From assembly GCF_035539115.1 (NCBI RefSeq), contig NZ_DATLJA010000043.1, positions 62,001-126,000 of the forward strand: 64,000 nt of DNA, written 5' to 3'. This DNA comes from Desulfitobacterium_A sp035539115. Its GTDB lineage: Bacteria > Bacillota > Desulfitobacteriia > Desulfitobacteriales > Desulfitobacteriaceae. Shown in pieces: positions 53,678-62,356 of the stretch. Position 1 is the stretch's first letter. Every line of letters starts with the position of its first letter. Under the pieces are notes generated by a model. It ran no database searches. It saw only the letters and a program-made list of their open reading frames with translations, and was not told the DNA's origin. The position numbers were made by a program, and so were the translations under genes.

Positions 53678-53780
53678 GCCTTAGCCGTTCTATTGACATG
53701 ACGAAGGCAATATGAAGAGCAAGATCGATACCATCCAAGAAGTGGGCTTACGTGATAAAGTTAAAGTGATTATCTTATAA
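53662..53780 (+). pseudogene. Remnant of a methyltransferase corrinoid protein (C-terminal part)
   Basis: Read with two frame changes, this stretch gives NPNIMALAVLLT, then MTKA, then MKSKIDTIQEVGLRDKVKVI and a stop. Corrinoid proteins of the MtaC/MttC type end with the same plan: a vALSaLLTTTM segment, a helix, and GLRDKVKVIVGGAPV. The rest of the gene is absent. The 400-base gap 53491-53890 is otherwise without a gene and probably holds the promoter of the nicotinate dehydrogenase genes. Confidence 0.5.
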
Positions 53781-53890
53781 AAAAATATTGGGTAATATGA
53801 AGATAAAAGTATCAGAAAAAGACAATCAATGAATGGGCTCTTAAAATAACGAAATTATAAGAGCACTAAATTTTAATAGGGTGGGTTATT

Positions 53891-55579
53891 ATGCCAGAAT
53901 GCAGTGTATATTACCAACCGCAATCAATGGCCGATGCCTTGACGCTCCTTGCGAATTCCGAAGGAAGGTTGAAGCCTTTAGCTGGGGGAACGGATATTCT
54001 TCCGGCCATGAAGAAGGGTGAATTAAGGGATGTTGGATTAATTGACTTATCTAAGATTCCAGACATTCGCAAGGTCAGTATCCAAGGAAACGTGATTAAA
54101 TTGGGAAGTCTATGTACTTTTTCACAGATTGAAAACTCTCCTTTGATCAAGGATGAAGTACCTTTATTAGCTGAAGCCGCTGGGACAGTGGGTTCACCCC
54201 AAATTCGAAGTATTGGTACAATTGGAGGAAATATTGCCAATGCTTCACCCGCAGCAGATACGGTAAATGCAATGGTTGCGTTAGACGCAAAGGCTAAACT
54301 CGATTCGGCTGAGGGATCCCGTACAGTGCTTGTCAGTGAGTTATTATGTGGGGTCGGGAAAACCAATATTCAGCCCGAGGATGCAGCAGATCTCGATCTT
54401 CAAGGAGCTCTTACTCTCAAAGTTTTAAGGAGTACGGTTGCTCACGCTAAGGTAAAAGGTTTCGACGTGACTGAAGCCATGAAGGTTCCAGGTGTCGTCA
54501 GAGTTTTTACGTACGAAGACATTCCGGGGATTAACGGTTACGGTATTATTGTTAAGGATCAACCAGCCTTGACCGATAAGGTTCGTTTTAAGGGAGATGC
54601 TTTAGCACTGGTGGCTGCCGAAGATGAGGTAAGTGCTAAAAAAGCCCTCGAGTTGATTAAAGTTGATCTGGAAGAGCTTCCTCCTGTTTACGATGTCTGG
54701 AGTGCGATGAAGGAAGATGCACCAGCTATTCATGATAAAGGCAATATTCAACTGATTAGCAAGATAAAAAAGGGTGATGTCGAGTCAGCGCTTAGACAGG
54801 CTGAAGTTGTGATTTCAAGGAGATATACGACGCAAAAGATTGAGCATTGCGCTATCGAAACTGAAGCTGGCGTGGCTTTCATGGATGAAGATGTACTTGT
54901 CATTAAAGTCTGCACTCAGAATCCTCATTATGATCGGAATGACGTCGCTCGTGTTTTGGGCCTTCCTATGAATAAAGTAAGAATCATTCAAATGGCGACC
55001 GGAGGAGGCTTTGGCGGGAAATTAGATATTTCTGTTCAATGTTTTCTTGGGTTGGCCGCACTTAAGTTAGGACGCCCCGTTAAAATGAATTATGACCGGC
55101 AGGAGTCTTTTATAGCTACCGGCAAGCGCCATCCCTTTTTTATCGACTATACTACAGCGTCGGACAAAGAAGGAAAATTGTTGGCAGTCAAAGTCAAAGT
55201 CGTTGGCGATACGGGGGCCTATGCTTCCTATGGTCCAGCAACTTTAATCAGGGCGGGGGTACACGCCACTGGGCCTTATGAAGTGCCTAATGTAGATATT
55301 GAAGTCCTTTGTGTTTATACCAACAATCCTTTCAGCGGAGCGATGAGAGGCTTCGGAACTCCTCAAATGGCTTTTGCGAGCGAGAGCCAGATGGATATCG
55401 TTGCACAAGCTCTAAAAATTAGTCCCCTGGAAATCCGGCGACGTAATATTGTTCATGAAGGCTCGATTACCGCTACTGGACAAAAATTGGAAGGTAGTAT
55501 TGGGATTGGAAAAACGTTAGAGGCTGCCTGGGAAAAGGCTCTACAGGTTATGCCTGAGCTGGAGGCTAGATACAAATGA
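53891..55579 (+). pseudogene. Nicotinate dehydrogenase: ndhF-ndhL in-frame fusion with internal deletion
   Basis: A single open frame of 562 residues. Residues 1-163 are the FAD_binding_5 part of NdhF (PLAGGTDILPAMKKG, GTIGGNIANASPAAD). At about residues 163-168 (nucleotides near 54377-54395) it passes directly into NdhL, beginning ADLDLQGALTLKVLRST, with GGGFGGK near 375 and GAMRGFGTPQ near 482. Missing are the C-terminal FAD-subunit domain, all of NdhS (two 2Fe-2S clusters) and the first 20 or so residues of NdhL, about 0.95 kb by family lengths. The frame is kept. Without NdhS, electron transfer from molybdenum to FAD should fail. ndhM overlaps its stop by 4 bases. It could also be an assembly collapse. 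Confidence 0.8.
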
Positions 55580-56571
55580 AAAAGCGTGGTTATGGAATAG
55601 GTACCATGTGGTATGGCATTGGCAATACAGCTAGTAATAATCCAGCAGGTGCCTTTGTTGATATTTTGGATGATGGCACAGTTACTGTCTTAACTGGCTG
55701 CGCCGACATGGGCCAGGGATCAACGACAATCCTAGCGCAGATAGCGGCTGAGACGGTTGGGGTTTGTTTGGAGGATGTAGTCATAGTATCAGCTGATACC
55801 GGAGTTACGCCAGATGCGGGTGCCTCATCTGCATCCCGGCAGACGTATATTTCCGGTAATGCAGTTCGCTTGGCAGCAGAAAAAGCACGCGAGCCAATTC
55901 TTGCTAAAGCCGCTGATGTATTAAATATACCCATCCATACTGTGAGTCTGAAACAAGGTGAGGTATGGAATGGTGATCGTTCCAGTGGGTTGACTGTAAA
56001 AGAAATGATTACAAAGTGCCGTAGTGAGGGTACATTGACACTTGGACATGGTTTCTTTAATCCGGACACGACCAAGCTCGATCCTGAAAACGGACAGGGA
56101 AAGCCTTTTGCAACCTATGCTTTTGCAACTCAGGTCGCTGAAGTCATCGTGGATACCGAAACAGGTCTGATCGAAGTCACCAAGATTGTAGCAGCTCATG
56201 ATGTTGGCAAGGCGATCAATCCGCAAAGCGTGGAAGGGCAAATCGAAGGCGGCTGTGCGATGGGATTAGGATATGCCTTGCTTGAAGAGGTCATCATCAA
56301 AGACGGAGTAATAAAGAATCCGGCAATGTCTACTTATCTTGTCCCTACCTCCATGGATGTTCCAGAAGTATATCCCATTATCATCGAAGAATTAGAAACC
56401 AGCGGCCCTTATGGGGCCAAAGGGGTAGGGGAACCTGCCTTGGTACCCACTGCTGCGGCTATTACTAATGCTGTTACCGATGCCTTGGGCATTCGCATTT
56501 ACGATTTGCCGATGACCCCTGAGAGGGTCATAGCAGCAATAAAGTCGGCAAAGGAAGAAAAATCTGACTAA
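55576..56571 (+). CDS. ndhM: Nicotinate dehydrogenase, medium molybdopterin subunit
   Basis: A 331-residue C-terminal half of a xanthine-dehydrogenase-type molybdenum subunit. In E. barkeri the molybdopterin protein is split into NdhL and NdhM, unlike other members of the family, and the same split is seen here. Features are GCADMGQGSTTILAQIAAE near residue 40, SASRQTYISGNA near 87, and the active-site glutamate in GAKGVGEPAL near 280. It carries the labile selenium site region together with NdhL. ATG 55576 overlaps the upstream stop (ATGA). The subunit itself is intact. Confidence 0.88.
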   Translation: MKKRGYGIGTMWYGIGNTASNNPAGAFVDILDDGTVTVLTGCADMGQGSTTILAQIAAETVGVCLEDVVIVSADTGVTPDAGASSASRQTYISGNAVRLAAEKAREPILAKAADVLNIPIHTVSLKQGEVWNGDRSSGLTVKEMITKCRSEGTLTLGHGFFNPDTTKLDPENGQGKPFATYAFATQVAEVIVDTETGLIEVTKIVAAHDVGKAINPQSVEGQIEGGCAMGLGYALLEEVIIKDGVIKNPAMSTYLVPTSMDVPEVYPIIIEELETSGPYGAKGVGEPALVPTAAAITNAVTDALGIRIYDLPMTPERVIAAIKSAKEEKSD

Positions 56572-56648
56572 AAAATCACATTTCTCTTTGATAAGGATCG
56601 ATCCCAGCGCCATCCGAAGGAGTTGGGTTTGAGTCCCTGTATTTAAAT

Positions 56649-56686
56649 GGGAAAAGCTAAGCGTATTTTTTTTTAGATCTTTTCCC
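56649..56686 (+). terminator. Stem-loop after ndhM
   Basis: GGGAAAAG at 56649-56656 and CTTTTCCC at 56679-56686, with TAA/TTA pairing inside and a run of nine T in the loop. It may end the ndh transcript or separate it from xdhC. Confidence 0.5.
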
Positions 56687-56758
56687 AGAGAATAAGTTTA
56701 AATAACTTGATCCAGCAACTCTCTGGATTGAGTTCCCCTTAGGGATGGAGTGCTAATA

Positions 56759-57595
56759 ATGCAAAATTATTATTTAAAACTTAATGAAATGATTGAATCC
56801 CATCAGGTGGGGGCAAGTGGGTTAGTGGTTGCTGGCGACTCAGAGATTTTGCCCACGGGGACTAAATTTATCGTCAGTGAAACGGGAGAAATCCTTGCAG
56901 GAAACATCTCTAAAGACATGATCAATGTGATTATAGGGAATCTTTTAAAGAGTATTCAGAGTAAAACTCCACAGAGTTTAACCTTATCTAAAACTGATCC
57001 TGCATTTTTTTCTTCATCCTTATCCGTATCTTCTTCTTTAACCTCAGACCTAACAATTTTTATCGACCCTATCTATCCACAACCACGCTTAATTATTTTG
57101 GGAGGAGGACATATTGCGCTTCCCCTTGTCAAACTGGGCAAGCTCATGGACTTTCAAGTTACCGTAGTTGATGACCGGCCTTTCTTCGCCAATTCTATGC
57201 GATTTGCGGAGGCTGACGAAGTCATCTGTGAGAACTTTGAAAAGGCTTTCCAGAGATTGTCTATAGATTCAAACACTTTTGTTGTAATTGTGACGCGTGG
57301 CCATCGTTATGATCAATTGTGTCTAGAGGAGGTACTTAACACCGCAGTTAAACCCGCGTATATTGGAATGATCGGGAGTCGGCGTAAGGTTACCACGATT
57401 ATGAATAACTTACAAGAGAATGGAATTCCAGAGGAGGTACTTAACCCAGTTTATGCACCTATTGGACTGGATATTGGTGCTCAAACACCCGAAGAAATTG
57501 CGCTTAGCATTCTTGCTGAAATGGTGATGATCAAGCGTTATGGGTATAGTGACGGCTTGAAGAACCAAGCAAGGGGGGAGAAGATCAATGGATAA
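56759..57595 (+). CDS. XdhC/CoxI-family molybdenum hydroxylase maturation protein
   Basis: A 278-residue protein whose C-terminal half is the XdhC Rossmann domain (RLIILGGGHIALPLVKLG near residue 118, VVDDRPFFAN near 145, VIVTRGHRYDQ near 180, YIGMIGSRRK near 205). Residues 1-110 resemble a diverged XdhC_CoxI domain. XdhC proteins bind and sulfurate the molybdenum cofactor and insert it into xanthine-dehydrogenase-type enzymes. I start at ATG 56759, 8 bases after GGAG; GTG 56750 is the alternative. It overlaps the next gene by 8 bases. Confidence 0.88.
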   Translation: MQNYYLKLNEMIESHQVGASGLVVAGDSEILPTGTKFIVSETGEILAGNISKDMINVIIGNLLKSIQSKTPQSLTLSKTDPAFFSSSLSVSSSLTSDLTIFIDPIYPQPRLIILGGGHIALPLVKLGKLMDFQVTVVDDRPFFANSMRFAEADEVICENFEKAFQRLSIDSNTFVVIVTRGHRYDQLCLEEVLNTAVKPAYIGMIGSRRKVTTIMNNLQENGIPEEVLNPVYAPIGLDIGAQTPEEIALSILAEMVMIKRYGYSDGLKNQARGEKING

Positions 57596-57950
57596 TAAGG
57601 TAATCGAAACAATCAATCAACTTGTTGGAGAGGTGCGGTCAATTCGAGACTCTCAATCTGAAATGGCTCTTCCACGTTCTGCTGCTGTAGCCACGATTAT
57701 ATCCACTTTGGGTTCTACTCCACGGAAAGCAGGGGCACAAGTTCTTTTCTTCCGAGATGGGCAGATCGTCGGAACAATCGGCGGGGGATGTGGCGAAGCA
57801 GAAGTTCGGCAGCATGCATTGCGGGTGATAGATCAAGCTAAGCCGGCCGTGGTAGACATTAATCTAACACATGAAGTGGCTGAAGACGACGGGATGGTAT
57901 GCGGCGGAGTGATGAAAGTGTATATTGAACCGGCAACGTATTCACCATAA
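57588..57950 (+). CDS. XdhC_CoxI domain protein (single domain)
   Basis: A 120-residue protein with only the N-terminal XdhC_CoxI domain: PRSAAVATIISTLGSTPRKAGAQ near residue 25 and GTIGGGCGEAEVR near 62, ending with the DDGMVCGGVMKVYIEP cysteine motif that may hold the cofactor. The split of the two XdhC domains into separate genes, with the Rossmann protein first, is common in selenium-dependent hydroxylase operons. It probably acts as a complex with the upstream protein. ATG 57588 overlaps the upstream stop. Confidence 0.85.
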   Translation: MDNKVIETINQLVGEVRSIRDSQSEMALPRSAAVATIISTLGSTPRKAGAQVLFFRDGQIVGTIGGGCGEAEVRQHALRVIDQAKPAVVDINLTHEVAEDDGMVCGGVMKVYIEPATYSP

Positions 57951-57983
57951 ACATCCTTTAGACAGAGATACTAAGAGAACAAG

Positions 57984-58835
57984 ATGAAAAAGGATGAGAA
58001 AATGAGAAAGAAATTAACTGGGCCTATCGTGCTGGTCCGTGGAGCGGGAGAACAAGCAAGTGGGGTTGGCTGGGCCTTAGCGAAAGCAGGATACCGTGTA
58101 ATAATGACCGAGGTAGAGCAGCCCCTCATGGTTCGCTGGCCTGTCTGCTTTGGTACCGCTGTGAGAGAAGAACAGTGGACGGTAGAAGGGCTCACATCTC
58201 GACGGGTGACAAGCGTAGAGAAATGTAAAAAAATTTGGGAGAACGGAGAGATTCCGGTTTTGGTTGATTCCGAATTAAAATGTTTGTCGACTCTTCAGCC
58301 TGCTGTTCTTGTCGATGGAATTATGGCCAAACGAAATAGTGGAACCCATCTACATATGGCCCCGTTGACTATCGGTTTGGGGCCAGGCTTTACTGCAGGG
58401 GAGGATATTCATCTAGTTATTGAAACGAACCGCGGGCATAATTTAGGGCGGATTATTAAGTCTGGAACAGCTGAGCCCAATACCGGCATCCCTGGAAATA
58501 TCGCAGGCTATACTTGGGAGCGAGTCATCTATTCCCCCTGTTCAGGGATTTTTCGGACGAAACAAAAAATTGGGGAAGTGGTGGCAATTGGTGATGTGTT
58601 AGGATTGGTTGAAGATGAAACAATCCATGAAGAACAGGTGCTTTCTCCCATAGAAGGTGTGTTACGGGGATTGCTATGGACAAGTACCCGAGTAGGTCGA
58701 CATGTTAAGATCGGGGATATTGATCCTCGGGGGAAAGTGGAATACTCTAAGACGATCTCTGAAAAGGCCCGGGCCATTGGGGCAGCGGTTCTGCTTAGTA
58801 TTTTGGAACAGGAACAGAACGAAAAAGTTGAATAA
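57984..58835 (+). CDS. yqeB: YqeB-type selenium-dependent molybdenum hydroxylase maturation protein
   Basis: A 283-residue protein of the YqeB (EF2563) family, a marker of selenium-dependent molybdenum hydroxylases. Family segments are VLVRGAGEQASGVGWALAKAGY at the N-terminus (Rossmann motif), PVLVDSELKCL near residue 92, the DGIMAKRNSGTHLHMAPLTIGLGPGF stretch near 112, and GRIIKSGTAEPNTGIPG near 155. It supports a labile selenium site in the nicotinate dehydrogenase, as shown for the E. barkeri enzyme. ATG 57984 is used; ATG 58002 behind AAGGATGAG is a good alternative. Confidence 0.85.
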   Translation: MKKDEKMRKKLTGPIVLVRGAGEQASGVGWALAKAGYRVIMTEVEQPLMVRWPVCFGTAVREEQWTVEGLTSRRVTSVEKCKKIWENGEIPVLVDSELKCLSTLQPAVLVDGIMAKRNSGTHLHMAPLTIGLGPGFTAGEDIHLVIETNRGHNLGRIIKSGTAEPNTGIPGNIAGYTWERVIYSPCSGIFRTKQKIGEVVAIGDVLGLVEDETIHEEQVLSPIEGVLRGLLWTSTRVGRHVKIGDIDPRGKVEYSKTISEKARAIGAAVLLSILEQEQNEKVE

Positions 58836-58919
58836 AAAATCTGGTTTTGCTTTTCCCATTTATTCTAAATTACATGGTTTCATAAGCCCTAATACAGTCG
58901 ATATAAGCTTTGGGTGTGA

Positions 58920-59177
58920 ATGATGAGTCAGGATGTTCAACCCAGTTCAGTACGCGCAGGTTTGGATCAGCTGAATGCCAGCCTGCAAAAGTTACCGCCC
59001 TTTTCCTATACTGGAGAATTCGCAACTCGCTCTGTGGCAGAGCCGCTCGGATTACCTAAGCAAGACGTTAATAAGGATCAGGCACTTGAGGCAGCGAAGG
59101 ACTTTTTAGTAAAAGTGGGTTCTCCGGGTGTTAAGCATTCCCATTTCAGTCTAACAATTAAGCTCCTACAACTTTAA
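58920..59177 (+). pseudogene. Partial duplicate of ypeB
   Basis: Residues 3-72 of this 85-residue frame match YpeB residues of about 190-260 closely: QDVQPsSVRAGLDQLNASLQ, then KLPPFSYTGEFATRSVAEPL with no change. DNA identity to 30297-30505 is visibly about 80 percent, mostly with third-base changes. After SPGV the match ends and a few unrelated residues follow. No membrane segment or PepSY domain is included. It is a broken second copy, from a duplication or from a related genome, placed at the end of the nicotinate locus. Confidence 0.7.
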
Positions 59178-59286
59178 TTCTTTTGTTTGATTTAATAAAA
59201 TATTTGTAACTATTCAGGTATCCATTTAAAATCCCTGCCGGACTCGGGAGGCCACTGAAAAAGTAACACATGAGGATCCAATATTA

Positions 59287-59334
59287 AAAAGAGCTAGAAT
59301 TACGTAGAAATAAGTAATTCTGGCTCTTTTTTTG
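59287..59334 (+). terminator. Rho-independent terminator
   Basis: AAAAGAGCTAGAATTAC at 59287-59303 pairs with GTAATTCTGGCTCTTTT at 59314-59330, with one mismatch and a T run. The rest of 59178-59458 shows no gene; it should hold the promoter of the DUF1934-argS unit. Confidence 0.88.
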
Positions 59335-59458
59335 ATACAAGCTTTTGAACCATCTAACGTTGTTGCTTGGCGGCCTAAAAAGAATATCTGACAGAATGAG
59401 CTGCTTTGAGCTATAATTTTTATAGACGATTTGAAAAAGGGGAAAAGGAAGGAAAAAG

Positions 59459-59893
59459 GTGTTGCGTAAGTCGGTACTGATCCAGGTGAAAGGGACACAG
59501 GTTTATCCGGACGGAAGAGAAGATAAGCAGGATTTCCAAACTATTGGTTCGTTTTACAAGCGACAAGGCGATTATTATATAATTTACCAAGAATCCGAAG
59601 CGACGGGAATGACTGGAGTTTCGACGACGCTACGGGTTGAGAAGAACAAGCTGACCTTAAACCGGATGGGTTCTGCTGAACAACGGCAAATTTTTGAACC
59701 GGGGGTTCTTTATTACTCGACTTATGTGACTTCATTTGCTTCAATTTATCTCAGCGCCTTGACGGAAGAAATGGAGATTGGCTTGACAGAGCTGGGCGGA
59801 CATATTACTCTAAAATATAACCTATTCACTGATGATGAGAAAATCAGTCAAAATACCCTAATGATTATGATAAAGGAGGATACTCCTCAATGA
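59459..59893 (+). CDS. DUF1934 (YwiB-like) beta-barrel protein
   Basis: A 144-residue calycin-like small beta-barrel of the DUF1934 family. The pattern of strands is visible in VLIQVKGTQVYPDG, YYIIYQESEATGMTG (near residue 40), KLTLNRMG near 65, and the C-terminal HITLKYNLFTD with a Tyr-rich substrate pocket. B. subtilis YwiB lies beside argS, as here, where the stop overlaps the argS ATG (ATGA). Function is unknown. Translation starts at GTG 59459 behind GGAAGGAAAAAGG. Confidence 0.85.
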   Translation: MLRKSVLIQVKGTQVYPDGREDKQDFQTIGSFYKRQGDYYIIYQESEATGMTGVSTTLRVEKNKLTLNRMGSAEQRQIFEPGVLYYSTYVTSFASIYLSALTEEMEIGLTELGGHITLKYNLFTDDEKISQNTLMIMIKEDTPQ

Positions 59894-61575
59894 GTTTATA
59901 TGAAGAAATCAAAGAAAAGGTCATGGTCAATTTAACTCTGGCGGCTCAATCCGCTCAAACCGCTGGGGAATTGACCTTTGAGAGTTTACCAAATTTCGTT
60001 TTGGAAGAACCTCGGGAAAAACAACATGGGGATTTAGCCACAAACTTAGCGATGGTTTTAACCAAACAAGCCCATAAGTCTCCCCGCGAAATTGCCGGAA
60101 TTCTTCTTAAGTATTTTGTTACGGAGGGAACCTGGATCGAAGCGAGTGAAATTGCTGGACCTGGTTTTATCAACTTTAAGCTGGATTCGACCTGGTTGAC
60201 GGGAGTGATTCCTCAGATCTTGGACCAAGGAGAAGATTACGGGAAGGTCAACCTCGGACAAGGTAAAAAAGTTCAGGTTGAGTTCGTTAGTGCTAATCCG
60301 ACAGGGCTTCTTCATATGGGAAATGCGCGGGGCGCAGCATTAGGTGATAGTTTGGCTTCGCTTCTGACCATGGCTGGATACGAAGTGAGCCGTGAATTTT
60401 ATATCAATGATGCTGGTAATCAGATTCATAATTTCGCTCTTTCGTTGGAAGCACGCTATCTTCAACAGCTAGGTCAGGACGTTCCTTTTCCTGAAGAGGG
60501 ATATCATGGGGAAGACCTGATCGATACGGTCAAAGGTCTAATAGCCAAGGTCGGGGATAAATACCTTAATGTTGACGCGGAGCTTCGTCGCGAGTTTTTA
60601 GTCCGTTATGCCCTGGAGGAAAAATTAACTCAAATTCGTCAGACCCTCGCTGATATGGGTGTGCACTATGACGTATGGTTTAGTGAACAATCCCTACATG
60701 ACTCGGGAGCAGTCAAAAAAGCAATGGAGGACCTCGAGAAGAAAGGGTATATCTATGAGAAAGAGGGCGCGCTTTGGATGAAGTCTACCCTTTTCGGGGA
60801 CGAAAAGGATGAGGTGGTCGTTCGCAGCAACGGGACGCCAACATATTTTGCGGCAGATATCGCCTATCATCGGAATAAATTTGAGCGCGGGTTTGATCAG
60901 GTGATTAATATTTGGGGAGCAGATCATCATGGGCATGTCGCCCGGATGAAGGGTGCTATGTCGGCACTCGGTTATGATCCAGAACAGTTGGAAATTATCT
61001 TGATGCAGCTCGTACGTCTGATCCAAGATGGCGAAGTAGTCCGGATGTCCAAGCGCTCAGGTCAATACATTAGCCTACGTGAATTATTGGATGAAGTGGG
61101 AAAGGATGCTGCTCGGTTCTTCTTTATCATGCGAGATCCAGATTCCACCGTTGAATTTGATCTAGATTTGGCCAAGACGGAGTCTTCAGATAATCCGGTT
61201 TATTATGTCCAATATGCGTATGCGCGTTTGTGCAGTATTCTCCGACAAGCGGAGGAGTTAGGGTATGAATACTTGGAGATTCCATCGCAAGCGGAGTTGT
61301 CTCGTTTAGATAGCACGGAGGAACGAGATCTCCTTAAAAAACTGGCGGATTTACCCTCGGAGATTAGCATTGCAGCGCGTTTAAGAGAGCCCCATCGGAT
61401 GGCCCACTATGTGCTGGATTTGGCGTCGTTGTTCCATACATTTTATAACAGTCAACGGGTACTCGTTGAAGAGGAAAGTCTGCGGAAGGTTCGTTTATCT
61501 TTAATTCGTGCGACGAAGCAAGTTCTAGCGAACGTTTTAGGAATTCTCGGTGTTACAGCGCCAGAACGAATGTAA
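59890..61575 (+). CDS. argS: Arginyl-tRNA synthetase
   Basis: A 561-residue class I synthetase. The N-terminal Add-1 domain (1-110) recognises the tRNA D-loop. The HIGH-like motif is SANPTGLLHMGNARGAA near residue 135, and the KMSKS-equivalent is VRMSKRSGQYIS near 380. The C-terminal DALR anticodon domain (from about 430) ends with LGVTAPERM, a typical ArgRS terminus. It overlaps the DUF1934 gene by 4 bases and is probably translationally coupled. Secure. Confidence 0.96.
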   Translation: MSLYEEIKEKVMVNLTLAAQSAQTAGELTFESLPNFVLEEPREKQHGDLATNLAMVLTKQAHKSPREIAGILLKYFVTEGTWIEASEIAGPGFINFKLDSTWLTGVIPQILDQGEDYGKVNLGQGKKVQVEFVSANPTGLLHMGNARGAALGDSLASLLTMAGYEVSREFYINDAGNQIHNFALSLEARYLQQLGQDVPFPEEGYHGEDLIDTVKGLIAKVGDKYLNVDAELRREFLVRYALEEKLTQIRQTLADMGVHYDVWFSEQSLHDSGAVKKAMEDLEKKGYIYEKEGALWMKSTLFGDEKDEVVVRSNGTPTYFAADIAYHRNKFERGFDQVINIWGADHHGHVARMKGAMSALGYDPEQLEIILMQLVRLIQDGEVVRMSKRSGQYISLRELLDEVGKDAARFFFIMRDPDSTVEFDLDLAKTESSDNPVYYVQYAYARLCSILRQAEELGYEYLEIPSQAELSRLDSTEERDLLKKLADLPSEISIAARLREPHRMAHYVLDLASLFHTFYNSQRVLVEEESLRKVRLSLIRATKQVLANVLGILGVTAPERM

Positions 61576-61690
61576 TAGGTTTATGTTTTGATTTCTTTTA
61601 TTTTTTATGGCGCAGCAGGAATTTTTAGGGATGGGTCGAATATATTGATTTAAATTTAGCTCGATCAGCAGTGAAGGACGGTGGAATTAT

Positions 61691-62137
61691 TTGACCCATC
61701 CATTTACATCGAAAGAGCAATCGTCTGATACAGATATTGCCTATCAACTTCTTTTAGTCCAAGGCCATTCCATGTACTATTATGATTTAATTCAAAATGT
61801 CCTTAAATCGAGGAATCTTTTGATTGAACCTAGTCAAGTTTCGGCGGTGTTAACGCAAATCAACTTGGACACTCGTTTTTCATACCTGGGGAAGGGTGAA
61901 TGGGGCCTTACAGCTTGGGTTCCAAGCCGTAGTTCGCGTAAGTTATCATCACTTAGTTCGCTAAGCAAAGGATTAGTCGAAAATGACGACGAGGCAGATT
62001 TGGATGAGGAAAAAGAGCCGCTTGTCGAGGAAGGCCTAGATGAAGAATCAGATGAAGAAGTGAAAGGATCGGATGCGTTTCAGGAAGTCTCCTATAAAAA
62101 GCCTAGTCATCGTTCTGATGAGGATTCTTGGAATTAA
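61691..62137 (+). CDS. rpoE: DNA-directed RNA polymerase delta subunit
   Basis: A 148-residue Firmicute-specific RNA polymerase subunit. The N-terminal HARE-HTH fold (about 15-80, DIAYQLLLVQGHSMYYYDL and LGKGEWGLTAWVP) binds the core enzyme. The C-terminal 65 residues are acidic and unordered, with DDEADLDEEKEP-like stretches, which is diagnostic. Delta speeds recycling of the polymerase and sensitivity to initiating nucleotides. It starts at TTG 61691. The pair rpoE-pyrG is conserved. Confidence 0.9.
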   Translation: MTHPFTSKEQSSDTDIAYQLLLVQGHSMYYYDLIQNVLKSRNLLIEPSQVSAVLTQINLDTRFSYLGKGEWGLTAWVPSRSSRKLSSLSSLSKGLVENDDEADLDEEKEPLVEEGLDEESDEEVKGSDAFQEVSYKKPSHRSDEDSWN

Positions 62138-62218
62138 TTTGCGCTTTCTGCGGGTTCCTGTCGCTCTCGATATTGACAGTGCCGAATAATGTGGCTAAAA
62201 TGAAGAGTGGTGGTAAAA

Positions 62219-62253
62219 TAAAGCTAGTGCGTCTTGCGGACTAGCTTTTTTTA
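62219..62253 (+). terminator. Terminator between rpoE and pyrG
   Basis: AAGCTAGTGCG pairs with CGGACTAGCTT around TCTTG, one mismatch, followed by TTTTTT. In related Firmicutes the pyrG leader carries an attenuator at this place, so it may also control pyrG. Confidence 0.8.
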
Positions 62254-62356
62254 TGTTTGTTGCTCCTGTTTTCTTACGAAAGGATAAAGAAAACTTACTT
62301 CTGGTGGAGTTTTAAACGTATTTGCTCAGAATTTGGTCGAGAAAGGATAGGGAAAC

